DNA from: JABDJZ01 sp047619685
GTDB lineage: Bacteria; Bacteroidota; Rhodothermia; Rhodothermales; UBA10348
Length of the DNA: 64,000 nt
Reading direction: 5' to 3'
Assembly: GCA_047619685.1 (NCBI GenBank)
Contig: JBLHLC010000001.1
Span: forward strand, 62,001 to 126,000
The notes beneath the pieces are model-generated. The model did not search any database. It was not told where the DNA came from and was given only the letters and a program-made list of their open reading frames with translations. Made by a program: the position numbers and the translations under genes. This document shows positions 25,476 through 35,000 of this stretch, in pieces; position 1 is the first letter of the stretch; the number at the start of each line of letters is the position of its first letter.

Positions 25476-25495
25476 ACCCCATCATTGACAACCTG

Positions 25496-27817
25496 GTGGC
25501 GGGCAACCGGACGTTCACGTTCTCTGACGGCTCAGAGACCATCACGATGACCCCGGGTGGAGACGGCGCTTCCGGCAACGGAATCACGCACATCGACTCG
25601 GATCTGGCCGAGATGGTCTCCTTCGTCAATCCGACGGCTTCGCTCACCATCAACACCGACAACGGTGGCGTGGGCGCGGATGTAGTTGTGATTGGTGAGC
25701 TCGACACGCCGCTAGCCGGCACGTTTGCTACGCTGAACGTGAACAACGGCGCCGGCAACGACAGCGTGACCATCGCTCCCTCTGCGGACTACGTCATCTT
25801 GGCCGACGGCGGCCTGGGTACCGACGTCTTCATCCTTGACCTGTCGGGCGGCGCGAGCGTCGATGTGCTGGACTGTGTGGCGAACCAAGTCACCTTCATC
25901 AGTGGAGAGAACGCGATCCTCTTCCCGAACTTCGAAGGCTGCGGTCCCGCGGGTCTGGAGCTAACACTCAACAAGAGCATCATCTACGCTGGCGACGATC
26001 TTGCAGGCGCCACGGTTCTCACCATCACGGTGACCAACCTTGGTCCCGCACCCGCCGTGGGCGCGGTGGTTGACCTGGGCAATCTGCTGACGGACAACGC
26101 CGCCGGCGCTCTGGGCGTCGTACTACCGGCCACGCTGGCGCTGGCTCACCTGGCCCCCGGCGCGAGCACCACGATCGATATCTCCGGCTTCGTGACCAAT
26201 CACAATCCCGCGACCTACGATATCACGGTGACGCTTCTGGGCGATACCAACGAGCTCAACAACACTGCGGTGCTGGCTTCCGAGCCTGGTTTTGCATTCC
26301 CGCCAAAGGTGCAGATCAATGCGGCCACGTATGTGACGCACACCTCAACCTTTGCGGGTGCGGTGGTCTCCGATTCTTACGACAAGCTCATCGTGGGCCT
26401 CTTCCAGGGAGCCCCCGGGATCGAGAGAGCGGTGTGGTGCAAGATCCCGAATCCGATCGTCGATGGCGTCACAACGCTGTTCCCGGTTGAGATTGGTGGT
26501 TCAACGGCCAACTTCGGCGACCGCTGGCGTCCCTGCGCGAATGGTCTTCCATTCCCGCTCCATGTCAACGACATCTTCGAAGATGACAACAACACGCCTC
26601 TGGACTACAGCGACGACACGCTGTGGCTCATGACCTGGGGATCAGCTGGTCTCTACCGCAGCGACGACAAGGGCGAATCCTGGACCGCGGCTGCACCGAA
26701 TGCAACCTGCACCAGCATCCCGACCAATTGTCTGGCCAACGGTAATGGCGGCAACGGCGCATGGACCAACGTCTACGCAATGACTCGGGGCGCGGATGGC
26801 TTCCTCTACATCTCGGTCAACGACGGCTATGTCTTCCGCTCGCTGAACGACGGTGTCACCTGGCAGCAGGTGGGTTCGCTTCCTGAGGTGGACGCGGATA
26901 CGCCGTGGTCGCTGGTGGCGCGCCCAACCGATGCAGGCACCATCTACGCCGGTACCTTCGGCGTTGGTGTGTATGAGTCGACAGACTGGGGCTTCACCTG
27001 GCACTTCCTGGGTGGCGATGTTGAGAACGACGTTCTCCTCGGCAACCCGCTGAACGACCCGGACAGCGTAGACGATCTGTTTGCCGGTCATATCTTCGAT
27101 CTGGAGACCGGCAGCATCGACGCTGGCGATGACTTCCTCTTCGCTGGCACCGGAAACGGGATCTGGCGATATAACCTGAGCGTGGCACCGACCGCCGGCC
27201 TCGCCAACTCAGGCTGGGAGTTCTTCGGCCCGACGGTCACGCACGGCACTACCGACTATGTACCCGAGATTCGGTCGCTGGCCATGGGTCCTGACGCGGA
27301 TGTCACAGATGGTCCGGACTTCCTGATCGGCGGTTCATGGGGCTTCGGCGGATTCAGCCTTACGGATCCGGCCATTGCCGGCGCATCGCCGACGGCGGCG
27401 CTGCCGATCGTCCTTCGTGGTGCCAACGTGACCTTCGCCGCAGTGGCTCCGACCACAGGCCAAGCCTTTTTCGGAACGGACACGGGAGAGAACATCACCA
27501 TCGACGTGATGGCCTCGACCGCCACCGAAGACGAGGTCTCGACCGATCTCCCCGAGGGCTACGCACTGGGTCAGAACTACCCCAACCCGTTCAATCCTGT
27601 CACGACCATCCAGTTTGCCCTGCCGGAGTCCGGCAACGTGCGCCTGGCGGTCTACGACGTGCTTGGACGTGAAGTGGCGGTGCTGGTCGACCGAACAATG
27701 GAGTCCGGCTCACACGGCGTCCAGTTCGATGCGCAGGACCTGAACAGTGGTACCTACATCTACCGTATGACAACGGACAAGGGATCGTTTGCCAAGCAGT
27801 TGTCACTCCTGAAGTAA
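25496..27817 (+). pseudogene. Broken T9SS cargo gene, segment 3 of 3
   Basis: 773 codons open in the third frame, containing the end of the beta region, a DUF11-like domain (LNKSIIYAGDDLAGATVLTI), the propeller (YRSDDKGESWTAAAP, ISVNDGYVFRSLNDGVTW) and an intact sorting domain (LGQNYPNPFNPVTTIQFALP ... FAKQLSLLK). It aligns end to end with 29515-31882 and is nearly identical in places: 27556-27657 differs from 31620-31721 at about one base by eye. Without the 5' segments in frame it lacks a signal peptide. It may act as a sequence donor for the intact copy. Its own terminator is retained. Confidence 0.75.
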
Positions 27818-27884
27818 GAGAGGGGGGAAGAGCCGCGTACGACCTCTCTAGCCCAGAGACTCCCTGGAGCAATCCGGGAGGAAG

Positions 27885-27919
27885 GCCCCCACTTGCCTCG
27901 CGCGGGTGGGGGCTTTTTT
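27885..27919 (+). terminator. Rho-independent terminator
   Basis: Stem GCCCCCAC/GTGGGGGC followed by six T residues, after the broken cargo gene. The remainder of the 27818-28168 gap holds only the upstream motifs of the next gene. Confidence 0.85.
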
Positions 27920-28012
27920 CGGCCATTTGCCTGCGGCTTATTCTTGAACCGGTCGCCGGGAGAAATCCCACAGACGCCCGCTACCGCAGATCCGACGGCT
28001 CGTTTAACACAG

Positions 28013-28151
28013 ATCGGACAAATCAGAACACAACCGCGACTCTGTAACGCAAATCGGCTTTTACCCCCGTTCCCCAATTCTGGCTAGCGGTGCGGAGAGC
28101 TGCATACAGATTGTGTGTCAGCGCCGCCCCATTCAGTATGTGTAACGCATT
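28013..28151 (+). promoter_or_regulatory. Upstream motif cluster of T9SS cargo gene
   Basis: ATCGGACA at 28013-28020, CTGTAACGC at 28042-28050 and TGTAACGCATT at 28141-28151 lie 156, 127 and 28 bases before the ATG. The first pair recurs in the same order at 42599 and 42645. The last 11-mer is identical to one in front of porD (15286). Confidence 0.35.
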
Positions 28152-28168
28152 CTACGAGGGTTGCTGAC

Positions 28169-31100
28169 ATGATGTCTGCTACTAATTACCTATCACGCGC
28201 ATCGAGGGTATTGGCCGGGGTTCTCCTGGTTTCCGTCTTCGCGGTGACGTCCGCGTTCGGACAATTCACCATGTCCGGAAACGGACTGCCCATCCTCACC
28301 AACAACGCGCTGTCGACGGCTAACGGGTCCGACTTTGGAGGTCTGCTCGCGCAGGTCGAAACCCAAACGAACTCCTTTATGATTACAAACGGTGCGACGA
28401 GCACTGCCGTTTGTGATATCAGTTTTGACGGCGCGGGGGACACCACCGAGGGAGACTTCACGTTGACCTACTCAGGTGCCGCTCCGACCATCGCAAGTCC
28501 TGCCATTCTGCACCCGACAATGACGCTAAGCTTCTTTGTCGAGTTTGTGCCGTTGGATGCCGATGTCAACGCCCCGGCGACGGACATCTCCATCGACTAC
28601 GACAACGTAGCGCCACTGGACTGCGCGGCCATCGTTGGCACGTTCGATCTCAACCTGGACGGTCAGGGACTGCTGGACTTCGGTGATAGCCGCTCCGCAG
28701 GTCCTGACTACTCCGCCGAGACGAATTTCGCCGGATTGGGTGCGCGCCATGTCGCGAGTGGGGTCACGCTCGGTTCGCGTCGCGACGCCGAAGCTGACGC
28801 TGTTCAGGCCGCGGGAGATTATGACGGAGACGACGACGACGCCGTTCTCGACGACGAGGACGGGCTTGTGTCCGTATCGTCCCTGCTCACCGGGCTTGGT
28901 GGCTCGATTGCCGTTGATGTAGACGGCGCTGGCTACCTGAACGTCTTCATTGACGGTGCGAACGACGGTTCCTACGCAACGGCTGGAGACCTCGTCGTAG
29001 ACGACCTCGCGGTCGTGGACGGGCAGAACATTGTCGCTTTCACGGTGCCAGTAGGCGCCGGAGCAACCGGCATGCGCCTTCGCATCTGCTCTGCTGCAGA
29101 CACTTGTGATTCAGCCGCCGGTCTCGCTACCGATGGCGAAGTTGAGGACTACGAGGTGACCTTGCTGGTCGCCACCGCTGCCAGCACAATCGAACTCGGT
29201 GGGACCGAGGCCAACATTGCCCTGGTCGGCCTCAACACCGTTGTCACGGACGAGAACGGCGTTGTGCTCTTCTCAGGGCCGCAAGCGTCAATCGGCGCCA
29301 TGACGATCACGGGCGACATCACGGCCGAAACGGTTACCGTTCATCCTGACGCGGTTCCCGTGGCAGGCCTGACGGTAGACCTCGGAGCCGGTCCGGACGA
29401 CTCGCTCGTTCTCAGCGCCAGCACCGCAACAGCCGTCACGCACGTTTTCGACAATCTCAATGACGGTACGGTTTACGTAGATGCGGCAACGATCGTCTAC
29501 ACCGGCCTCGACCCCATCATCGACAACGTGGACGCAGCCAACCGGACCTTCACGTTCTCTGACGGCTCAGAGACCATCACGATGACCCCAGGTGGTGACG
29601 GCGCTTCCGGCAACGGAATTACGCACATCGACTCGGATCTGGCTGAGATGGTCTCCTTCGTCAATCCAACCGCTTCGCTGACCATCAACACCGACAACGG
29701 TGGTGCTGGCGCAGATGTAGTTGTGATTGGTGAGCTCGACACGCCGCTAGCCGGCACGTTTGCCTCGTTGACCGTGAACAGCGGCGGCGGTGCAGACAGC
29801 GTGACCATCGCTCCTTCTGCTGACTACGTGATTACCGCCGACGGCGGACTTGGTACCGACGTATTCATCCTTGACCTGTCAAACGGCGCAAGTGTGGACG
29901 TCTTCAATTGTGTCGCTAACAGCGTCTCCTTCACCAGTGGAGAGAACACGATCCTGTTCCCGAACTTTGAAGGCTGCGGTCCTTCTGACCTGGAGTTGAC
30001 GCTCAACAAGAGCATCATCTACGCCGGCGACAACCTGGCGGGCAACACGGTTCTCACCATCACGGTGACGAACAACGGTCCCGCACCTGCCGTGGGCGCA
30101 GTGGTTGATCTTGGTGACCTTCTGACTGACAACGGTGTCAACCTGGTAGCTTCGGCGGCCCTGGCGCTGCCTCCGCTGGCTGTTGGCGCAAGCACGACCA
30201 TTGATATCACCGGGTTTGTGATCAACCACAATCCTGCTACCTACGATATCACGGTCAACTTGCTGGGTGATACCAACACGACCAACAACACAGCTGTTCT
30301 GACGTCCGAGCCGGGATTTGCTTTCCCGCCCAAGGTGCAGATCAATGCGGCCACGTACGTGACGCAGGAGACCACCATCAACGGTATACCTTCTGCTCCC
30401 TACGACAAGCTGGTTGTGGGTCTCTTCCAGGGAGCCCCCGGGATTCAGGGAGCGGTCTGGTGCAAGATTCCGAACCCGATCACCATCGTGGGCCCGAGTG
30501 ATCCGGTCCTGGAGAATGAGGTGCTGTTCCCGACTCCGCTTATCGGTGGAGCAGTCCCCTACAGCGACTACTTCGGCGACCGCTGGCGCCCCTGTGCCAA
30601 GGGCCTTCCGTTCCCGCTGCACGTCAACGACATCTTTGAAGATGACAACGACACGCCGGCGGACTTCACGGACGACACGCTGTGGCTCATGACCTGGGGA
30701 TCAGCTGGTCTCTACCGTAGCGACGACAAGGGCGAGTCTTGGACCGCGGCTGCACCCGACGCAACCTGCACCAGTGTCCCGACCGATTGTCTGGCCAACG
30801 GTAACGGCGGCAACGGCGCATGGACCAACGTCTATGCAATGACGAGGGGCATCGATGGCTTCCTCTACATCTCGGTCAACGACGGCTATGTATTCCGCTC
30901 GCTGAACGACGGTGTCAGCTGGCAGCAGGTTGGTTCGCTTCCAGAAGTGGACGCCGATACCCCCTGGTCACTGGTTGCTGACCCTGACGATGCAGGCACC
31001 ATCTACGCCGGTACTTTCGGTCGCGGCGTATATGTCTCGACAAACTGGGGCTTCACCTGGGACTTCCTGGGTGGCAGTGGCGAGAACGACGTTCTCCTGA

Positions 31101-31882
31101 ACAACCCGCTCGCCGACCTGGACAATCCTGACGATCTGTTTGCCGGTCACATCTTCGATCTGGAAGTTGGCGAGAACACTGCCAGTGACATCATGCTGTT
31201 CGCAGGTACCGGAAACGGCATCTGGCGATACAACACGGATCTCGTGCCGACCGCTGGCGCATTGGGTGAGGGCTGGGAATTCTTCGGCCCGACGGTGACG
31301 CAGGGCATTGCAGACTATGTGCCTGAGATTCGCTCAATGGCCATGGGTCCAGACGACGATGCAACGCTTGGTCCGGACTTCCTGATCGGTGGCTCATGGG
31401 GCTTTGGCGGATTCATGCTTCTTGACCCTGCGAATGTCGGTGCATCGCCGACTGCGACCGCGCCGTACGTCCTTCGTGGAGCCAACGTGACCTTGGTCGC
31501 GGTAGCACCTACCACAGGACAGGCCTTCTTCGGAACGGACACGGGAGAGAACATCACCATTAACGTGATGGCCTCTACATCGACCGCGAACGAAGACGAG
31601 ATCACTAGCGTGATTCCCGAGGGCTACGCACTGGGTCAGAACTACCCCAACCCGTTCAATCCTGTCACGACCATCCAGTTTGCCCTGCCGGAGTCCGGTA
31701 ACGTGCGCCTGGCGGTCTACGACATCCTTGGACGTGAAGTGGCCGTCCTGGTTGACAAGGCAATGACCGCAGGACAGCACGATGTGCAGTTCAACGCTCA
31801 GAGCCTGACCAGTGGCACCTACATCTACCGTCTCACGACGGACAAGGGATCCTTCACGAAGCAGCTCTCGCTGCTGAAGTAA
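28169..31882 (+). CDS. T9SS cargo: choice-of-anchor, GEVED, DUF11-like, propeller, sorting domain
   Basis: 1237 residues from the ATG at 28169 (28172 is also possible); an in-frame ATG at 28115 would put 18 polar residues before the signal peptide. The signal peptide ends TSAFGQ (residue 32). About 33-165 is a choice-of-anchor domain (NGSDFGGLLAQVETQTNSF, FDLNLDGQGLLDFGDS). About 168-332 is GEVED with the acidic DGDDDDAVLDDEDG loop. About 335-610 is a repetitive beta region. About 610-725 is a DUF11-like domain. About 725-1140 is the propeller with YRSDDKGESW and YVSTNWGFTW strips. The sorting domain fills the last 90 residues. It is the intact sibling of the three-piece pseudogene directly upstream. 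Ligand unknown. Confidence 0.91.
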   Translation: MMSATNYLSRASRVLAGVLLVSVFAVTSAFGQFTMSGNGLPILTNNALSTANGSDFGGLLAQVETQTNSFMITNGATSTAVCDISFDGAGDTTEGDFTLTYSGAAPTIASPAILHPTMTLSFFVEFVPLDADVNAPATDISIDYDNVAPLDCAAIVGTFDLNLDGQGLLDFGDSRSAGPDYSAETNFAGLGARHVASGVTLGSRRDAEADAVQAAGDYDGDDDDAVLDDEDGLVSVSSLLTGLGGSIAVDVDGAGYLNVFIDGANDGSYATAGDLVVDDLAVVDGQNIVAFTVPVGAGATGMRLRICSAADTCDSAAGLATDGEVEDYEVTLLVATAASTIELGGTEANIALVGLNTVVTDENGVVLFSGPQASIGAMTITGDITAETVTVHPDAVPVAGLTVDLGAGPDDSLVLSASTATAVTHVFDNLNDGTVYVDAATIVYTGLDPIIDNVDAANRTFTFSDGSETITMTPGGDGASGNGITHIDSDLAEMVSFVNPTASLTINTDNGGAGADVVVIGELDTPLAGTFASLTVNSGGGADSVTIAPSADYVITADGGLGTDVFILDLSNGASVDVFNCVANSVSFTSGENTILFPNFEGCGPSDLELTLNKSIIYAGDNLAGNTVLTITVTNNGPAPAVGAVVDLGDLLTDNGVNLVASAALALPPLAVGASTTIDITGFVINHNPATYDITVNLLGDTNTTNNTAVLTSEPGFAFPPKVQINAATYVTQETTINGIPSAPYDKLVVGLFQGAPGIQGAVWCKIPNPITIVGPSDPVLENEVLFPTPLIGGAVPYSDYFGDRWRPCAKGLPFPLHVNDIFEDDNDTPADFTDDTLWLMTWGSAGLYRSDDKGESWTAAAPDATCTSVPTDCLANGNGGNGAWTNVYAMTRGIDGFLYISVNDGYVFRSLNDGVSWQQVGSLPEVDADTPWSLVADPDDAGTIYAGTFGRGVYVSTNWGFTWDFLGGSGENDVLLNNPLADLDNPDDLFAGHIFDLEVGENTASDIMLFAGTGNGIWRYNTDLVPTAGALGEGWEFFGPTVTQGIADYVPEIRSMAMGPDDDATLGPDFLIGGSWGFGGFMLLDPANVGASPTATAPYVLRGANVTLVAVAPTTGQAFFGTDTGENITINVMASTSTANEDEITSVIPEGYALGQNYPNPFNPVTTIQFALPESGNVRLAVYDILGREVAVLVDKAMTAGQHDVQFNAQSLTSGTYIYRLTTDKGSFTKQLSLLK

Positions 31883-31903
31883 GCACCCCGCGCTACGCAC
31901 CCG

Positions 31904-31939
31904 AAAGCCGGGGTGGGACTTGTCCCGCCCCGGCTTTTT
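31904..31939 (+). terminator. Long rho-independent terminator
   Basis: AAAGCCGGGG-T-GGGAC pairs with GTCCC-G-CCCCGGCTTT (one wobble) and is followed by T residues. It ends the 28169 gene. Its position inside a 5' extension of the next open frame argues for the downstream ATG at 32012. Confidence 0.88.
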
Positions 31940-32011
31940 GGGTGTCGCGCAACGACGATACGCCACCTCGATGTACACGCCTTCAACCCGCGCGGTCAGC
32001 GCCCCGTGCAG

Positions 32012-35000
32012 ATGCGACTGCTAGTTATCCTGTGTTTTCTCCTCGCCTTCGCCGTTCCCGAGGCAGGCGCGCAGACGGCCTGTCTCGTTTTTTATGGAGA
32101 TACGGGTGTGGAGGGCAGCAACCGAACGCTGGTTCTCCGGCTGAAGGCCTACTCCGGCGGGTGCACGGCGAACAACTATACCGGATCCGGGTCTTTTACA
32201 ATCCAGTACGCTTCGCAGGACGGCAGCGCGTCCAGCCCAGCTGACTACAGTGCCGTGTCAACGACATACGTCCTCAATTCAGGAGATGCCGGGGCGGACA
32301 TTCCGATTGGAACGGTCGATGACTCTAACTACGAAGCGACGGAGGGATTCTCCCTGGTAATCAGTTCCGCGGTCGCCGCTGACGGCTTGGTAATAGCTTC
32401 GGGGTATGCCACGACCGCAAGCTTCGGGATCACGGACAACGACCCCCAACCCGCCGGCAGCTTAGTCCTGAGCGGATCGCCGCTGGCCGAAAACGGGGGG
32501 GCAGCGACGGTCAATGCGACGTTGGACCGATTGAGTTACCTGCCGACGACGGTCGACCTCACGTTCAGTGGGGGAGCTACTCTGACCTCGGACTACACCA
32601 GATCGGGTACACAAATAGTCATTCCGGCAGGCAGCCTTACATCAGCCTCACCAGTCACGATCACCGGAGTCGACGACGACATCGACGAACTGGACCAGAC
32701 GGTTGTCGCCGACATCACGTCCGTGACCAACGGCTCGGAAAATGGAGTCCAACAAGTCACAGCCACAATAACGGACGACGACGACGAACCCGTAGTCTCC
32801 TTCGAAGCGGACTTTGCTGTGTCCGAGGCCATTGGCACACAAAACGTCAAGGTCAACCTGTCTCGGCAGAGCGAAAAGACGGTTACGGTGAACGTGACGG
32901 TCAACCCGAGCAGCACAGCGACCGGGGCGGCCGTCGACATCTCCGCACAGGCTACTTCGGTGGTCATAAATCCTCTGGCAACGTCGGGTAACTTGGCTGT
33001 TACCATCGTCAACGACACCGATGACGAGGTCGACGAGACGGAAATCCTGGATCTGGCAACGCTCATCAATGCGACCGGGACGGACCAGCACACGCTGACC
33101 ATCCAGGACAACGACGCGCCGGTATCCATCGCAAAGTCCGCCACAGATCTGACGGAAGCGGGCGGAACATCCGATATCACCGCCTCCATCCCTGCAAGCC
33201 AGTCCTTGCCAATCACCGTGACGCTCGGGTTCACCGACCCGGCCGGGAGCAATGACTACACGACGTCCGGAACGACGATTACCATCCCAGCCGGGCAGAC
33301 GGCAGGTTCGGCAGCGGTGACCATCACAGCGACCGGCGACACCGAAGATGAAGCCGACGAGGACATCCTGGTCGACGTAGACTCGGTAACGGATGGCCAG
33401 GAAAACGGAACGCAGCAGCAGACGGTCACTATTCAGGACGACGATGCGGTCGTTACGCTGGCCGTTTCGGGTACGCCATCCGTGGAAAAGGCGCTTGGCG
33501 TGATCACGTACACAGCATCCATTGCAACAGCGCAGACCCGGGACGTGACGGTGAACCTGGGCTTCAGTGGAGGTGCCGATGGTAGCGGGACAGACTACAC
33601 CGGATCGGGAACGCAGATCGTAATCGTTAGCCCGGCTACCAGTGGCACCGTGACCGCCACCATCGTGGACGACATTCTGGATGAGACCAACGAGACCATC
33701 GTGGTTGACATCGCATCGGTGGTGAACGGCCAGGAAAGCGGTACTCAGCAAGTAACCGGCATCATCACGGATGATGACGCGGATTTGAGCTTCACCAAGG
33801 TCGTCAGCACCGCGCTGGATCCAGACCCCGCAAACGGGACGGTCAGCTACACGCTCAGCGTAAAAAACAACTCAGGGACTACAGGCGCGACGGGCGTGAC
33901 AGTGACGGATCCGTCTCTCAATATTATTACCCCAGCAACGCCGTACTCGGCGATTTCGGTAGCCGGTACCTCCGGAGGGAGCGTGAACACCTATTCCGGC
34001 ACCACTTGGACTATCGGCGACCTCGGCGCCGGTGCGACGGCCACGATCACGCTGGACGTCACCCTTGATGTCGAATACACCGTCACAAACATTGCGGAAA
34101 TCTTGGCCGCCACCCAGGACGACCCCGACTCCACGCCGGGCAACGGAAATACCGGCGAGGATGACTACGACACGGTGACCGTCCGTCAGTTTGACCATGG
34201 CGATACCCCCGCGGCCTACGCGTCGACCGCGAGCCATGAGATCTTGTCTACCGGCCCTGTCCTTGGCACGCTGGTCGACTCGGACTCCGACTCGCAAAAC
34301 GATGCCGACACGGAAGGAGATGACAACGACCTAGACGGAGATGACGATGACTCTGCCGTGACGGCGCCGTTCTACGCGATTGGCGCGGCGACTCCGCTGA
34401 GCGTCGCCGGTTCGGGAGCGGGTTCTCTTTATGCGTGGGTCGACTACAATCAGAACAACCTCTTTGATGTCTCTGAAATGGAGCACGGTGCGGTTGTTGC
34501 ATCCTGGCCGGTCACCATCACGCTGACGCCCCCATCGGGCTCGAGCGGCACGACAAGGCTCCGGCTGCGTGTCTGTACCACACCAGCCGAATGCGAACTT
34601 CCACAGGGTTTAGCCGCCGACGGTGAGGTTGAAGACTATGAGATCGAGATACTCGGCTTCGATTTTGGGGATGCGCCTGACGGCCCATACGCCTCGAAAG
34701 CGGCCAGTGGCGGCCCCCAGCACTTGGTTGATGCCACGGTCACCCATCGTCTGGGAGCCAAGGCAGATGCCGACGACGACGCCCAAGTAGATGCCGATGC
34801 AACCGGCGATGATCTGGACGGCGAGCCGGACGAGGACGGAATCAGCTTCCTCACGACGCTCATGGTACCTGCCGCAGGAAATGCGAACGCGTCGGTAGAC
34901 GTGGTCACGTTCGGAGATGGGTTGCTCTACGCCTGGCTGGATCTGGACCAAGCGGCAGGCTTCAGCGATGCTACCGAGGAAGTGATTTCGGCCGTGCCGC

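Noticed and set aside
24700..25500. Programmed ribosomal frameshifting joining the three pieces of the cargo gene
   Set aside because: The second change is an 11-base duplication with an in-frame stop and no slippery site; decay or error is simpler.
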